The notes under the pieces were generated by a model. That model was not told the origin of the DNA. It was given only the letters and a program-made list of their open reading frames with translations, and did no database searches. A stretch of DNA of 64,000 nt, taken from the NCBI GenBank assembly GCA_964035545.1, contig OZ037766.1, forward strand, positions 17,244,222 to 17,308,221, read 5' to 3'. Source of the DNA: Bugula neritina (lineage: Eukaryota > Bryozoa > Gymnolaemata > Cheilostomatida > Bugulidae). Below, piece after piece: positions 20,401 to 32,993 of this stretch. How positions within the stretch are numbered: the stretch's first letter is position 1; every line of letters begins with the position of its first letter. The translations under genes and the position numbers were made by a program.

Positions 20401-23400
20401 ATATAACATAGTACAAAATTTATGTGTTGAAATGTAAGCAAAATACCAGTCACCTTTGAAAGAGGCATTTTCCCATTGCATCTCCATAAACAGTAACCAA
20501 ACAGAATACCAATGCCGAATGATTGATAGCGAGTCCAGGGCGCATAGTAATAATCCTGAGCATCATCTGTTATTTCTACCGGATCTCTAAACACACAGCC
20601 ATATTATAAATAATTCCAGTCAGCTTCTCAACAGAGTAAGGCTTATAAATAATGAATGAAATAGTCTTTCTGTCGTGCTTTTTTTTATTACAGAAAATTT
20701 TACTTGATTAAAGAGAAGGTATCAAAAATAAAAAGACAGGTTAAAATATTGTTAACATAATGCAACTATAGAACCTGTAAATAGTTAAAATAAATACACA
20801 CAGGAAAGATAGTGAACTTCTAAATATGTTGGAAAAAGCAAATAAAAAATGTGGCAACTTTTACACAAATACAGAAATTCGTTATTGGGAAAACATTTAA
20901 AAAAGAGGAAAATGTGCAAAGGAAGCATATGAAATGAATTACTTACAAGAAAGATGTTCGGCCAAAAAACATGGCTACTCCAAGGTCATATTTTACAGAA
21001 GCACCAATAGCTGAGCCTATACTGGCTATCACCATGGCAACAGAGAGGATAACTCCACCAACAGGCAGCCTATAACACGACATGCTGCTACAGAATTGCA
21101 TATAGCTTTACTTGCATACAATTTACTCGCATTGACTCTTTATCAACAGCAAACATGTTTAGGATAAAAACATAGACTTTGTGCCTAACTGACCTGTATA
21201 AAATGTAGACAACAAACGGTGTAAGTATGAAGTACTGGAAGTCATCAGAGAGGTACCAGCTCCACGGGGCACACTGCAATCATACAGTTACCAATATCTG
21301 TCATTGAGTAATAGTATAACACACAAGGAGAAGGAGAACAACAAAGAAAAACTGAGAAACAAGGAGAAAGTACAAGAGACATTTGCACTAAGTGCTACAA
21401 AACATGCTCTAGTCTGGACGTCCAAATGTGTGCCCTTATTCATGGCAAGCAGTTGAAATATCAGCAATGTGTCCTGAAACTTATCTACAACATAAAATCT
21501 AATTTAAACAATAGATCATGCTTTACAAAATCCCAAATTTATTTTCAGACTATTTCTCTCAATTTCTGATTCAACAAATTTTTCAGAGCATAAATAACCA
21601 TTAGAATAAACAGGTGATCACACAGAAAAGATTGATATAGACTATAGAACGATTCATTATACCTGCTCAAGTGGTTTGACCACATTATTGACGTAAAGGA
21701 TGTTGGCGTACCAATGGCTGGAACAGAAAGCATCTCCAATGGCAGTGTTTACAGGCTTGAGGGGACCATCATATGAGTATAGCATGAGGCAGGTATAAAA
21801 CAACAACATGAACCCGTAAGCAGGGGTCAATCTACAATAGAAACCACAATGCTGCCAACATAAAAACCTGCATGAAGAACTTCAAGACACTAAAATGTAG
21901 AGTAATTTACTAGTAAATATTAAATCTGCTAAAACACCCACAAAGCATACAGGTTGTCTCATAATGCTATTTTACTGCACGAGATTTGTCTTCTCTGTAA
22001 AAATTGTTCATTTCCTTAATCCCAATTAATTATCCCTATCAAACTCACAAGGCTTGCATTTTAATGCCTGCACTAACTTTTTATTACTATACATGTGTTA
22101 TTGAAGCTATAGCAACACCATAATTTTATTGAAAGTTCACTATTTTTGTAAATAAAACCCTAAACACTTTGTTAGTGGCTCATCTAGAATTACATTATAG
22201 CAAACAAAATATCTGAAATTTAAGCCATTGCATTGTCAACATTATTTACCTACAAATTCATAAATAATCATTGCCATCAGCAGAGAGCAAAAGCATGGCA
22301 CATAAGATTAAATAGTCTTACCTGATATATCTATGAAGGTACATCACAGGAACAGAAATGAAGAACTTCCGAGAAGTTGTCTTTCCTTTCTCAAGTTGCA
22401 CCAATAGCAGGTATGAGGTGAGAACAGCACTGAGAACAAAGAAACTATCAACTGATACAGTACCGTTAACTAGCACTTGGAATGGCCACGTTTTCATCCA
22501 TGCAAACAGCGTGAGAGGGTTCACTAGAAATGACAATTCAGAAACATTCACACCTCCAAGATTGAAGAAAAGCTACACTCTCATTTAAATAAAGAGCTTT
22601 CACATTCACTCTAGTGCTTCAATGATAGAGCATGTTTGTACAACTTTTGGCTAAAAACATGAGCCACCAACTGCAATTTTTTATAAGCTTAATAGTAGCT
22701 GAATCCTATTCAATATAGCCATATAGTTCAATAACATACAGAGAAGTATATAATATAAGAGTACAATTCAGAGCCTTCGACTATTAATTAATAGTAAGGA
22801 ATAGCAAGGCAAAGTATGTGCAGGAAACACTAAATTGGGTTTTCAAACTTTTTGCAGACAGTTTGAGTCATCACAAAGTTTACCTTCACAGTACCTTTTT
22901 TTGGCAAATAATTGTTTTACAGCCCAGAAACATGACCAACCCAATGTAGTCGTTTCATAGCAGCAGTATTTCAATGACACTCTGTAGCACTGTGACACTA
23001 TGGACATAGTCCACTATTGTATAGACTATAGAGGATAGTCTCAAAATGGTGTAGATGAAACCGTTCCAAAATTTGAATGCTATGTTAATAAGTAACCCAC
23101 AAACCTGTCCTCAACTCTTTATGATGCCGCACTATCTGTATGCTATGTTAATAAAAATACAGTTTGACTTCGTTATTTATGGGTGTACTGCAAATTTTTC
23201 AAGTATGCTCCACAATTTCAAAATTAAACTACAACCTTAGCCTTTAGACACAATACTGACTTGCCTACTGAATTCAAGGAGAAGACCAGAGTGTGGCCAA
23301 GTATAACCCATGTTAAACTGAGAAACCTGATGCCATGGAGACATTTGAGAGATCCTGGTGCTTGTTTGGTACTCAGTAGCTTGTAACCGTTTGTATAGAG

Positions 23401-26400
23401 AGAGAAACACATCAGAAACTTTCCTAAAGCACCTAGAAAAAACATCACGTCTAAATTCTACGTAATGCATTGAAAAAGTTGTAAAAGGATGATAAGATGA
23501 AAGGGTAAAAGTTGAACATAGCTCAACTGTCACTACCAGTTTCTCAGTTCAAGCATAACTTGCTGTCACTGTGTTAATAATAACTGGCTGCAGATACTTT
23601 TGTTAGCCTATACTGATTAGAATTAGCTTAACAGAGACTAGAATTGACTAAGCTATAATAGGAGAGCAGAATAATGCAGTTTCCATCAAGTCTTCTTAGT
23701 TACAGTGAAATCAGAGATGTATTTGTTGATCAGCAATGTGTGTATGCTGAGTTCACAGCGCTGCCTGCTTGTTGAATAGTGTGACTCACAACATGTCAAA
23801 CCAGCAACTTTGATTCTGAGCATTCCTATGTTCCTTACATAAAGTGTTAAAACAAATTAAGCACCTTACAGTTTAGGTGTCGCCTACATAAGTTAGACTT
23901 GCATTATTGTAAAACATAATTAAGGGGGGGGGGACATGTTGGTGACAAACCAAAAATAGAAATTGATCTTTAGAAAAGCTGCCATTAATGCACCTGATTT
24001 AAAATGAGTTTTTCATAGCCCACATGCTATTTCTTATACTATTGCATTGTTTAGGCTGGCAACAAGGATTTCAAGGTACCACAGGCCAGAGCAATTATGA
24101 TCAATGCCTAATTCCAGGCATCAGCAAATAGTGGACAGAAATTTGACCCTTGAACTAATGCATGCTAGGTCAGTGCTCCAGTCACCAGATCCTTGCTTGT
24201 ATTACATTACGAAATAAATATAACTTCAAGATATGGCAATGAAGCTGACCAAATACCAGATTGTAGAGTGAGTGACATAGCATTGTATAGTATAAGAAAC
24301 TATGCCACAATAGAGTCAATGTACTGCATCAAGCGCTACTTCTAGACAAGGCAAATGTAAACATTTATTTCTAAGGGTTACACAACATAAAGCAACATTT
24401 CTTACTATGAGTTCGTTGTCCCACATTTTGATCTGCAGGAGTTATGAGTATCTCAGTGTCTTTACTAACTCCACTGCTGCCTCCATTAGCATCCCCGCTG
24501 CTGTCACGGCTGCTGTCACTACGAGCCGCGCTAGTAGTCAGATCTGCTTCACTACTCATAACGCTGACAGAATGATGGGACTTTGAGGCTGCAGCCACAT
24601 TCCCTTCAGTTGATTGCGTAGTTTGAGTCGCCTCCGTATTGTTCACCAAGTCATAGAGTGTAGCAAGTAGGCACACGGCACCCATCACACAGTACACAAC
24701 TCTACAACCATCATTACAAGCTACACTTAACATAATCTACAAAGACAACATACAAAAAGTAGAAAAGATATGAAATAAAGATATTTAATCAAATTCCAAC
24801 CAAGACTTAGTTTATGTATAATACAGATGAAGTAACTGAAATATTTTTGAATAAAACTGATTTAAATGTGCATCGTTTTTTCAACACTTTATTCCTGAAT
24901 CACAATTATGCATTTATAATAAATAACTAAGCATACTAAGCATAGTTTGTCATGATAGAGAAAATTAATGTAACTTGTACAATTATTGTTGAGGTTTAGT
25001 TGAAGAATATATATTTTCCTAAGAAAGGCTTCCTTTAATAACAAGCACGTAGGCTACAACAGCGAAGCTAGCAAGTTGCCATCTCTGCCAGTAACAGTCA
25101 TTTAACTAAGAATTTGTGTAAAATCAAGCCAAATATTTTGGAATATTAAATAGCAGATTCCACTGAGTTCAAGCTTTGCAATGAGCATCAGTACTGACAC
25201 TGACTGCAGAAGCTAGAGCTTATGAATCTTGAAAGGACCAGTTGATGCACTTTTAGTGATATATTGCAACTCCAGTAAACTGAGTAATTTATATAACTGA
25301 TGTGGAAATTGTTATTGGCAAAGAAACAAACTGCCAAAATTTTGAGATTGTCAAAATGCTACGCAAAAAATAAAGTTTATTTTAAAATTAAACATAGCAT
25401 TTTCTTCCCACATCATATTTTATAATTTATACGCAATTCAACATAAATATACTGTCAGTAATGATGAATACACTAAGTGTCTAACAATAAAGTAAATCAG
25501 TGCGTGTGATATTTTACAAAGTAAAGTTAATTACACTTGATATTGTGTATTAAGTATTTTACAATATAGTAACTACTACTAACCAATACTAAAGCAATAC
25601 ATGGGTAAGCAATAGGCTGTGAACAAAAATAGGTTTATTTGAAATAAAGGAATAACAGAGAACAGAAAATTGATGTACCAAGCACCTAGACAGAAAGTTA
25701 GTTATGAATTATTTAAAAGAAAGTTGTATTTGAAACTCACATAGTGACTATAGCACCAGTTGAGTATGGCAACTCTCTCTCTTGACACCCAACATTGACA
25801 TCTTCAGTGACATTAAGACCAGCTCCTCTTAGTAGAAGTGTGACAATCGTAGAGATGTCAGTGTCTGTGCATCCAGAAGGAAAGCAACTTCCAACATTAA
25901 TTCCAACTAAATGTAAGATGCACAGTGATAAGTAGAGCACATGGCTTATACCAATACTAAAATGTATTAATAGTTTTTACTTTCATTGAGCTATTCCTCT
26001 ATATCTATAATGATGCACTTTAAAATTAAACTAGACTACTTGAAAATATATGCTTTCAAATAAGTTATACAGTTATTATATGGTGTCAAAAAATTCTAAA
26101 AGCTTCAAAATTTCAGCTGTGTATTACTGAAATGTTAGAGCTGGAAAATATGCTTAATAATACTATGCACAAATTTACGGGCTTTTACAATTTAGAGAAT
26201 TCATGACCTTTCAAAGAGTACATGCCTAGAGCTCTTGAAATACACAATTAATAGTTATTCCACAATAACATACAGTCAATGGCTTTTGAAAATTCTAATG
26301 TAGCATAGTGTACAAAATACTTTAAGCAGAGTTTGAAAATTATATTGATGATATCAGGACACAGGGTTGGTACCTGGATTTCCGTAAGAGCCTTACAAGA

Positions 26401-27305
26401 AATGATGCATTTCTTATACATTATGATAGCACACAAACTCAACACTTGGCAAACTTTATTAGCCACTTACCAGGAATTCCTAGCCCTACAGTGGGTGGTC
26501 CAACAACAGCACCCAAACCACAATACCTTCCTACAAAACTGTGAGGCATGTAGGAGTAGGGATCGGTGGGACCAATGCTAGTGTTGTAGTAGGATTTCAC
26601 ACCCATACATTCGTCAAAGTCTCCCAGCCAGTTTATGTTCAGCTGAGTAATACCTGCACCAGGCTTACCCCATGAGTCTATCACTAGCAAAATATGTATA
26701 ATAACTTATTAAAAACATCATTCTACTGACACTATTCAAAAAGTACTAAATACACGTATAATACAAGTAAGGATGTGATAATTGTGAAATTATAGAACAA
26801 CAATAGAACTGTCGTCGAATTATCTAAAACAAGCAGACACTAGTGCCCAATACCATATTTACTAGCAAGCAAGCACAAATACAACCCAGCTGTAAAACAC
26901 ATTCCCAGTAACAAGAGCCTTTAATAAATATCACTTTCATTAACTAACTGGTGGGTCTAGCATTAAAACTTTATGATGTTTGAGTCACTCACATTGTAAG
27001 GCCCAAGTTTTTTCCTTTCCACCATTAACAATACTTTCAAGTACATACAAGGTTTGGTTGAAACATATATCTGAGACATCTCCAGATGTCTCTGATATTA
27101 CTTGAAAGACTTTCAGTGGAGAGAGACTTTCTCCAATTGAAGTTATCCGATCAATATCCCTGCTACTGAGTCTATCCGAAGCTCTCCTCAACTGCTGCAG
27201 CTCAAGTAGGGCTTTCTCAGGCCTAACATATGTGCTACTGTCCGCTTGAATAATGCCAGCAACCATCGCCATTATAGCACCAAGAGCATACACTGATGGT
27301 ATCAT
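17470..27305 (-). CDS. nrf-6-like: NRF-6-like membrane acyltransferase, gene 2 (771 aa, 13 exons)
   Basis: Tandem paralogue of the gene at 2557-11561, with the same domain plan. Exons (minus): 27305-26993, 26683-26471, 25906-25741, 24701-24406, 23432-23265, 22523-22322, 21831-21663, 21273-21194, 21069-20947, 20586-20454, 18805-18616, 18217-18075, 17589-17470. The joined frame is open to TGA. The exon 5 donor is GC (AG|GCAAGT); the rest are GT. Residues 1-21 look like a signal peptide. The NRF domain keeps ICFNQTL, SWGKPGAG, LGDFDEC and GSCFPSGC. Exon 4 is 96 bp longer than in gene 1 and encodes a Ser/Thr-rich linker. The acyltransferase core starts at KCLHGIRFLSLTWVILGHT with R365 and H376. 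A TTTGTTTCAG acceptor lies 3 nt before the ATG, so a 5' untranslated intron is likely. The substrate is unknown. Confidence 0.93.
19506..19688 (-). pseudogene. Possible relic of an NRF-6-like first exon
   Basis: A 60-codon minus-strand ORF inside intron 10 of NRF-6-like gene 2. It begins with a hydrophobic, signal-peptide-like stretch and contains NLCFNESL, matching NLCFNQSL in exon 1 of gene 1 at seven of eight positions. No second NRF block follows. It could be a decayed partial duplication or a coincidence of a short motif. Confidence 0.3.
20032..20064. repeat. 33-bp palindrome
   Basis: AGGATATGTTTTTAT and its reverse complement flank the 3-nt spacer ATC. It lies in intron 10 of NRF-6-like gene 2. 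No function can be assigned. Confidence 0.85.
24130..24195 (-). repeat. tRNA-derived SINE fragment
   Basis: On the minus strand CTGGTGACTGGAGCACTGAC is followed by CTAGCATGCATT and then by a box B-like GGGTCAAATTTC (24149-24138). This is the arrangement of a SINE head derived from a tRNA (box A, GAGCAC, GCATGC, box B). It lies in intron 4 of NRF-6-like gene 2. Full length is not defined. Confidence 0.4.
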
Positions 27306-28440
27306 AATGCTGAAACAAAGTTTACAGTTATATAAAAAAGCTTAAATGAAAGTAGATTTAACCAGTGCAATGCCATCTTTTAATAGATATATTTCTGTTT
27401 ATTTTATAATTCAATTTGTAATTGTTAATTATTCAAAATTGATTTTTACTAGAAAAATTACAACTTCAAGCCAACAGACAATTTAAAACGCAGTCTTAGG
27501 GCACATTAACCATGGAGAATCAAAGATAAACCCTGATGATAGATTAAATAACAATCCTTTATTGCAAATTCGATTATAATACCATTGTAAGATATAACCC
27601 TTTCTTATGAACACCAGTGATGGGTATCGCCGGTATTCTGTAATAACATTGCAAAACAATATAATTTTAAATTATTAATATCGTTTATATTTATTTAGGC
27701 AACCTAGTTTAATCACATACTTATCTTTGATAGAAAACCTTAAATTAAATATCTTTGTATAATGAAACAGTCAATTATAAGCCTAAACTTCAATGCTTAA
27801 TTAACTGCAGTCAAAAATTAACAAAAAATTGCATAAATATAAAAGACATGAGATTAACTGAGACACATTTTAACACAGACATTTAAATAATTGTTCAAAT
27901 CAAGTTTGATTTGGTTGAAGGTAGAAGGTTTGAAATTGATAAATGAACCAATTCCCAAAACAAAAATGATAATATTCCAAAACGCATCACATTGCTATGT
28001 GAAATTCTGAGGGTTAGACTTCTTTTCTATTGATCTTAATGTATTAGTGTGTGCTAAGAGCTTCATAAAGTCAATTGATTATTTAATCAGTTTCCCCAGT
28101 TCATTATTACACTTCATAGCTGGACCAATGACTGTAAGGTAAATATTTTTAAAATTTCAATTAAGCTCATTATTATGCAAAAAAAGACATATGAATCACC
28201 CTTGCTTACCAAAATACCTTTCGGAAAAGATGCATAGGGATATTTTATTTCTATAATTCTATATTGTAAAAGCAAATATTATATTTATATCAATACTTAC
28301 AGTTGATATAAAATAAATATCAATATAGATATGAAATACTTATAGACTATAATACTTACAGTATACTACAATACTTATAGACTATAATGAGTCAATATTT
28401 ATAGGTATAAACTATAAGAGTTTTGCAATTTTTACTTTAC
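27306..28440. other. Upstream flank of NRF-6-like gene 2
   Basis: Presumed promoter and 5' untranslated intron of the minus-strand gene. No ORF, RNA gene or repeat was recognised. Confidence 0.4.
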
Positions 28441-28865
28441 AAATTCAAATACTAATTACTAAGTAATAATACTAATAAAACTAGTTATACTAATAATATT
28501 AATACTAATAGTCATCATAATACTTATACCAATAGTATTTCTAATAATTATATTAATCTTGTGCTTATACTGTAACTGTTATAAACTTATAATCATAGAG
28601 TACAGACTACCATCATAGTACTTATAAGTTATAATAGCAATACTAATACATTTAGTTTTACTAATAGTTATAACAATATTAAATTCAATATAACTATAAG
28701 TTATAAGTTATAGGCTTATAGCTATTAGTATTATTTTTTAGTTATTACTTATTATTTGCAATAAATCATTGCCATTAGTATTACTACCGTGCTAGTGCTA
28801 GTACTAGTACTAGTACTAGTATTAGTACTAGTACTAGTACTAGTAGTAGTACTAATAAGATTAAT
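28440..28865. repeat. Degenerate ACTAAT/TATAAG repeat with a (CTAGTA)n core
   Basis: Mixed imperfect repeats of ACTAATA and ACTTATA type, ending in a clean run of the hexamer CTAGTA at about 28791-28851. CTAGTA runs can self-pair through the TACTAGTA overlap. Confidence 0.8.
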
Positions 28866-29067
28866 ACTACTAATTCAAATTGAATGCTGTAATTAGAATT
28901 AATTGATTACAATAGAATAATGAAGTTTACTATCAATTATTTCAATAAAACGGTAGTCAAAAAATGAAACAGTAACAGTAACAGTAACAGCATGTTATTA
29001 CTTATTATGAATGCGAACAACAACTTAGCAAGAAAAAATGTTAGATCACGACTGAATGTACTACAAG

Positions 29068-29192
29068 CAGCACCAAGTTGGCAATCACTGAGTGCAAAAA
29101 GTTGGGACTTGAGATTAGAAGAGTTCAAAGTCCCTCAACTTCTACGCGAGACTCTCGAACTATTACACTCAGTGACCATTATCTTGGTGCTG
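29068..29192. ncRNA. Compound hairpin with three nested stems
   Basis: Three inverted pairs are nested in order. The outer pair is CAGCACCAAG/CTTGGTGCTG (29068-29077/29183-29192). The middle pair is CACTGAGTG/CACTCAGTG (29086-29094/29166-29174). The inner pair is AAGTTGGGACTT with AAGTCCCTCAACTT (29099-29110/29128-29141, two-base bulge). Transcribed from either strand it would fold as a long branched hairpin. Terminal inverted repeats of a small transposon are an alternative. No expression evidence is possible here. Confidence 0.45.
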
Positions 29193-29502
29193 TTTCTAGC
29201 AGCATTACCCTATAAGTCGCAATGAACTGAAAAGGTTAACGAATTGCGCCGGTATTATTCACTTTGCCAATAGTCTGCGTTTTTGACAGCAGTCCACTTG
29301 TTGAAGTTTGAGCATTGAACTAGTTATCTATAATTTAGTGGGTTTGAGACTGATCAAATGTTGGTAGTCATTCCAAATGTTGTTGGCGAGATGATGGAAA
29401 TCTGTGGGGCATATAACCACTAACGTATTATAACTTTAATAATAAAGTCAATAAGTTCAATGTAAACTGGAACATTCTTAGTTCACTGGACAGCAGCTAG
29501 CC

Positions 29503-29824
29503 CAGGGCTGTCAAACAGGCAGCCCCAGGGCCGGATGTGGCCCCTAGTCTACATTTATGTGGGATTCAAAGGCGTAAAACTAAAATTATTTTATACATTA
29601 TATATGAATTAGAGTGAAAAAGCCACCAATTTTAAATGTTTAATTTATACACATGCTGCAAAACATGCAGGCTGCATGTTGGTCTTTGCTTGTGTAATGG
29701 ATTCAGAAGGATTTGGAATATACCTACGCTGCGGCCCCCACCACAAGCTAAGGCTTACAATGTTCCCTTGCCATGAAATATTCCCTTTCAGGGGTCCTCG
29801 CTCTGGAAAGGTTGGACATCCCTG
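29503..29824. mobile_element. hAT-type MITE with perfect 8-bp target duplication
   Basis: The left end CAGGGCTGTCAAAC and the right end (reverse complement CAGGGATGTCCAAC) form terminal inverted repeats of hAT type. The direct repeat AGCTAGCC flanks both sides (29495-29502 and 29825-29832), the 8-bp duplication expected of hAT transposition. Subterminal GGGCCGGATGTGGCCCC is a palindrome also common in non-autonomous hAT elements. No coding capacity. Confidence 0.85.
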
Positions 29825-29982
29825 AGCTAGCCAACTAGCCAGAAGGTAAAAACTACTAGGTGTTGTCTAAATGCTAAAGAAATTAATTGTTTGTTTGAAA
29901 ATACCCATGCAACATGCAAAACGGCTACTTGAACTATTTCTGGTGACCTCTTTAATCAAGGATGACCTTGCAAGTGATGCAA

Positions 29983-31499
<1,517 letters not shown>

Positions 31500-31800
31500 A
31501 TAGTTGTGTGGGCTGAAAAAACTAACTGGAGAACACAAGCCCTTGTCGTAAGAAAAGAGATAAAAGACTGTTTCTAGGTGTATATAGTACTTCATTGCGG
31601 CAGAAGAAAAGTTTAAAGGTCGTTATCAGTGGTGTGTCCTTTTCGAGCTTCAGTGGTAGACTACTCTACACTGGCAAACTTGTCCCCTTATATGCTCTAG
31701 ATGTCTAGAACCCCAGACTCCGGCGGCGAGATCAGATTTACATATCAATAAATGATATGTATAAAATATTATTGCAAGGGAAGGCAATTCTAATAAGTAC
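31500..31800 (-). mobile_element. Candidate LTR-like segment related to the 12.5-12.9 kb block
   Basis: On the minus strand, CATATAAGGGGACAAGTTTG and then CCAGTG (about 31693-31668) align with TATATAAGTGGGAGAGTTTC and CCAGTG in the 12.7 kb block: a TATA box, a purine-rich run and the same downstream motif. A TTTTATC and a CCCACAC-type end follow about 140-180 nt later. Ends and target duplications were not found, so solo-LTR status is tentative. Confidence 0.3.
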
Positions 31801-32993
31801 AAAAAAACATACATTTATCATTACAAGAAAAGACAACTTTAAAAGGTAACTCCAAAATCTACTACGCTCTTTCTGTGACCTTACTGAGATAACATCTCCA
31901 GGGCTTCAGAGTAATCGTCATAACCTGCTTCTCCCATCTGTTACCCTGAATTCTAGGGACCGCAATCTAATTCTATGAGAGCTTAAAACTCTTTGTTTTG
32001 GCTGTTCAATATTAAAATAATATTGTGTGTATTTTATTGTAATTCATCACTTATTTTAAAATGATATTCATGAATTCTAAAGATTTTAACAAAGCTTCAA
32101 GCAGACTTACCCAAGAAAACAAACAATTTGATGCCTTACCAAACAAATCTTTACAGAAGTTCTCAAAACCGCAGTGTGATCCTAATTTTGGCGATAAATT
32201 TACCTACATTATGCATATAATTTTCTCTACTATTCAGTCATACTCTCTTTTTCTTATCTACTGTAATAATATGTTATTTGAAAGTCTTTGCAAGGGACTT
32301 TCAAATATGAATCCAGCTGACTACCAAGCAAAGCTATTAATGTAGTTTCTCCTCAGTCTAAAACACCAGGCATTACAACTTTGTTGAAATGAACTTTAGC
32401 TAAGCAAGAAAATTCTCCTAAAGATACAAGAATTAGGAAAATTTAATGTAATTGTCATTGCAGGGTTTGAACAAAACGTTATTACAAAGAAGCTAAAAGC
32501 ATGAATTAAAAGCAATGATTTTAAACCAATTTAATTATTGCTAAGTTTTGAATTGCTAAAATAGTATTATGTCTAAATTCAGATTTTATTTCTATATCAA
32601 GTACTTATATGAGCAAAAACTACAGTTCCACAGTTATACAGCAGAATAGACCATATAAAAATATTATAATTAATTATAAATACTAAATTGACGTAGTCAA
32701 TTAATAGGGTTCTATAGCAAAACATAAATTGCTCCAATTATGTAAAAATTAAGAAAATAATGTATTTCCAATAAAAACCATGAAAATATACATGTCAGTG
32801 ACTTAGGAGTATAATATCACGTGACTGCAACCTCCAGGAGATCACAGACTACATTTCCATTTAATATATACAATATAATAATCTTTATGTACATAAAATA
32901 TTCAGAATTATGTTAGTAGACTGGACGGTTAAATCTAAACATTCTTCCACTCTAAATTGGCACCAATAAAAATTAGAAACATCGCTATTAGTC
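31801..32993. other. Intergenic and 3' flank of DENND2
   Basis: Includes the presumed DENND2 3' untranslated region, with ATTAAA on the minus strand near 32860-32865. A plus-strand 94-codon ORF (32061-32345) is AT-rich, without recognisable domain or splice partners, and is not called as a gene. Confidence 0.4.
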
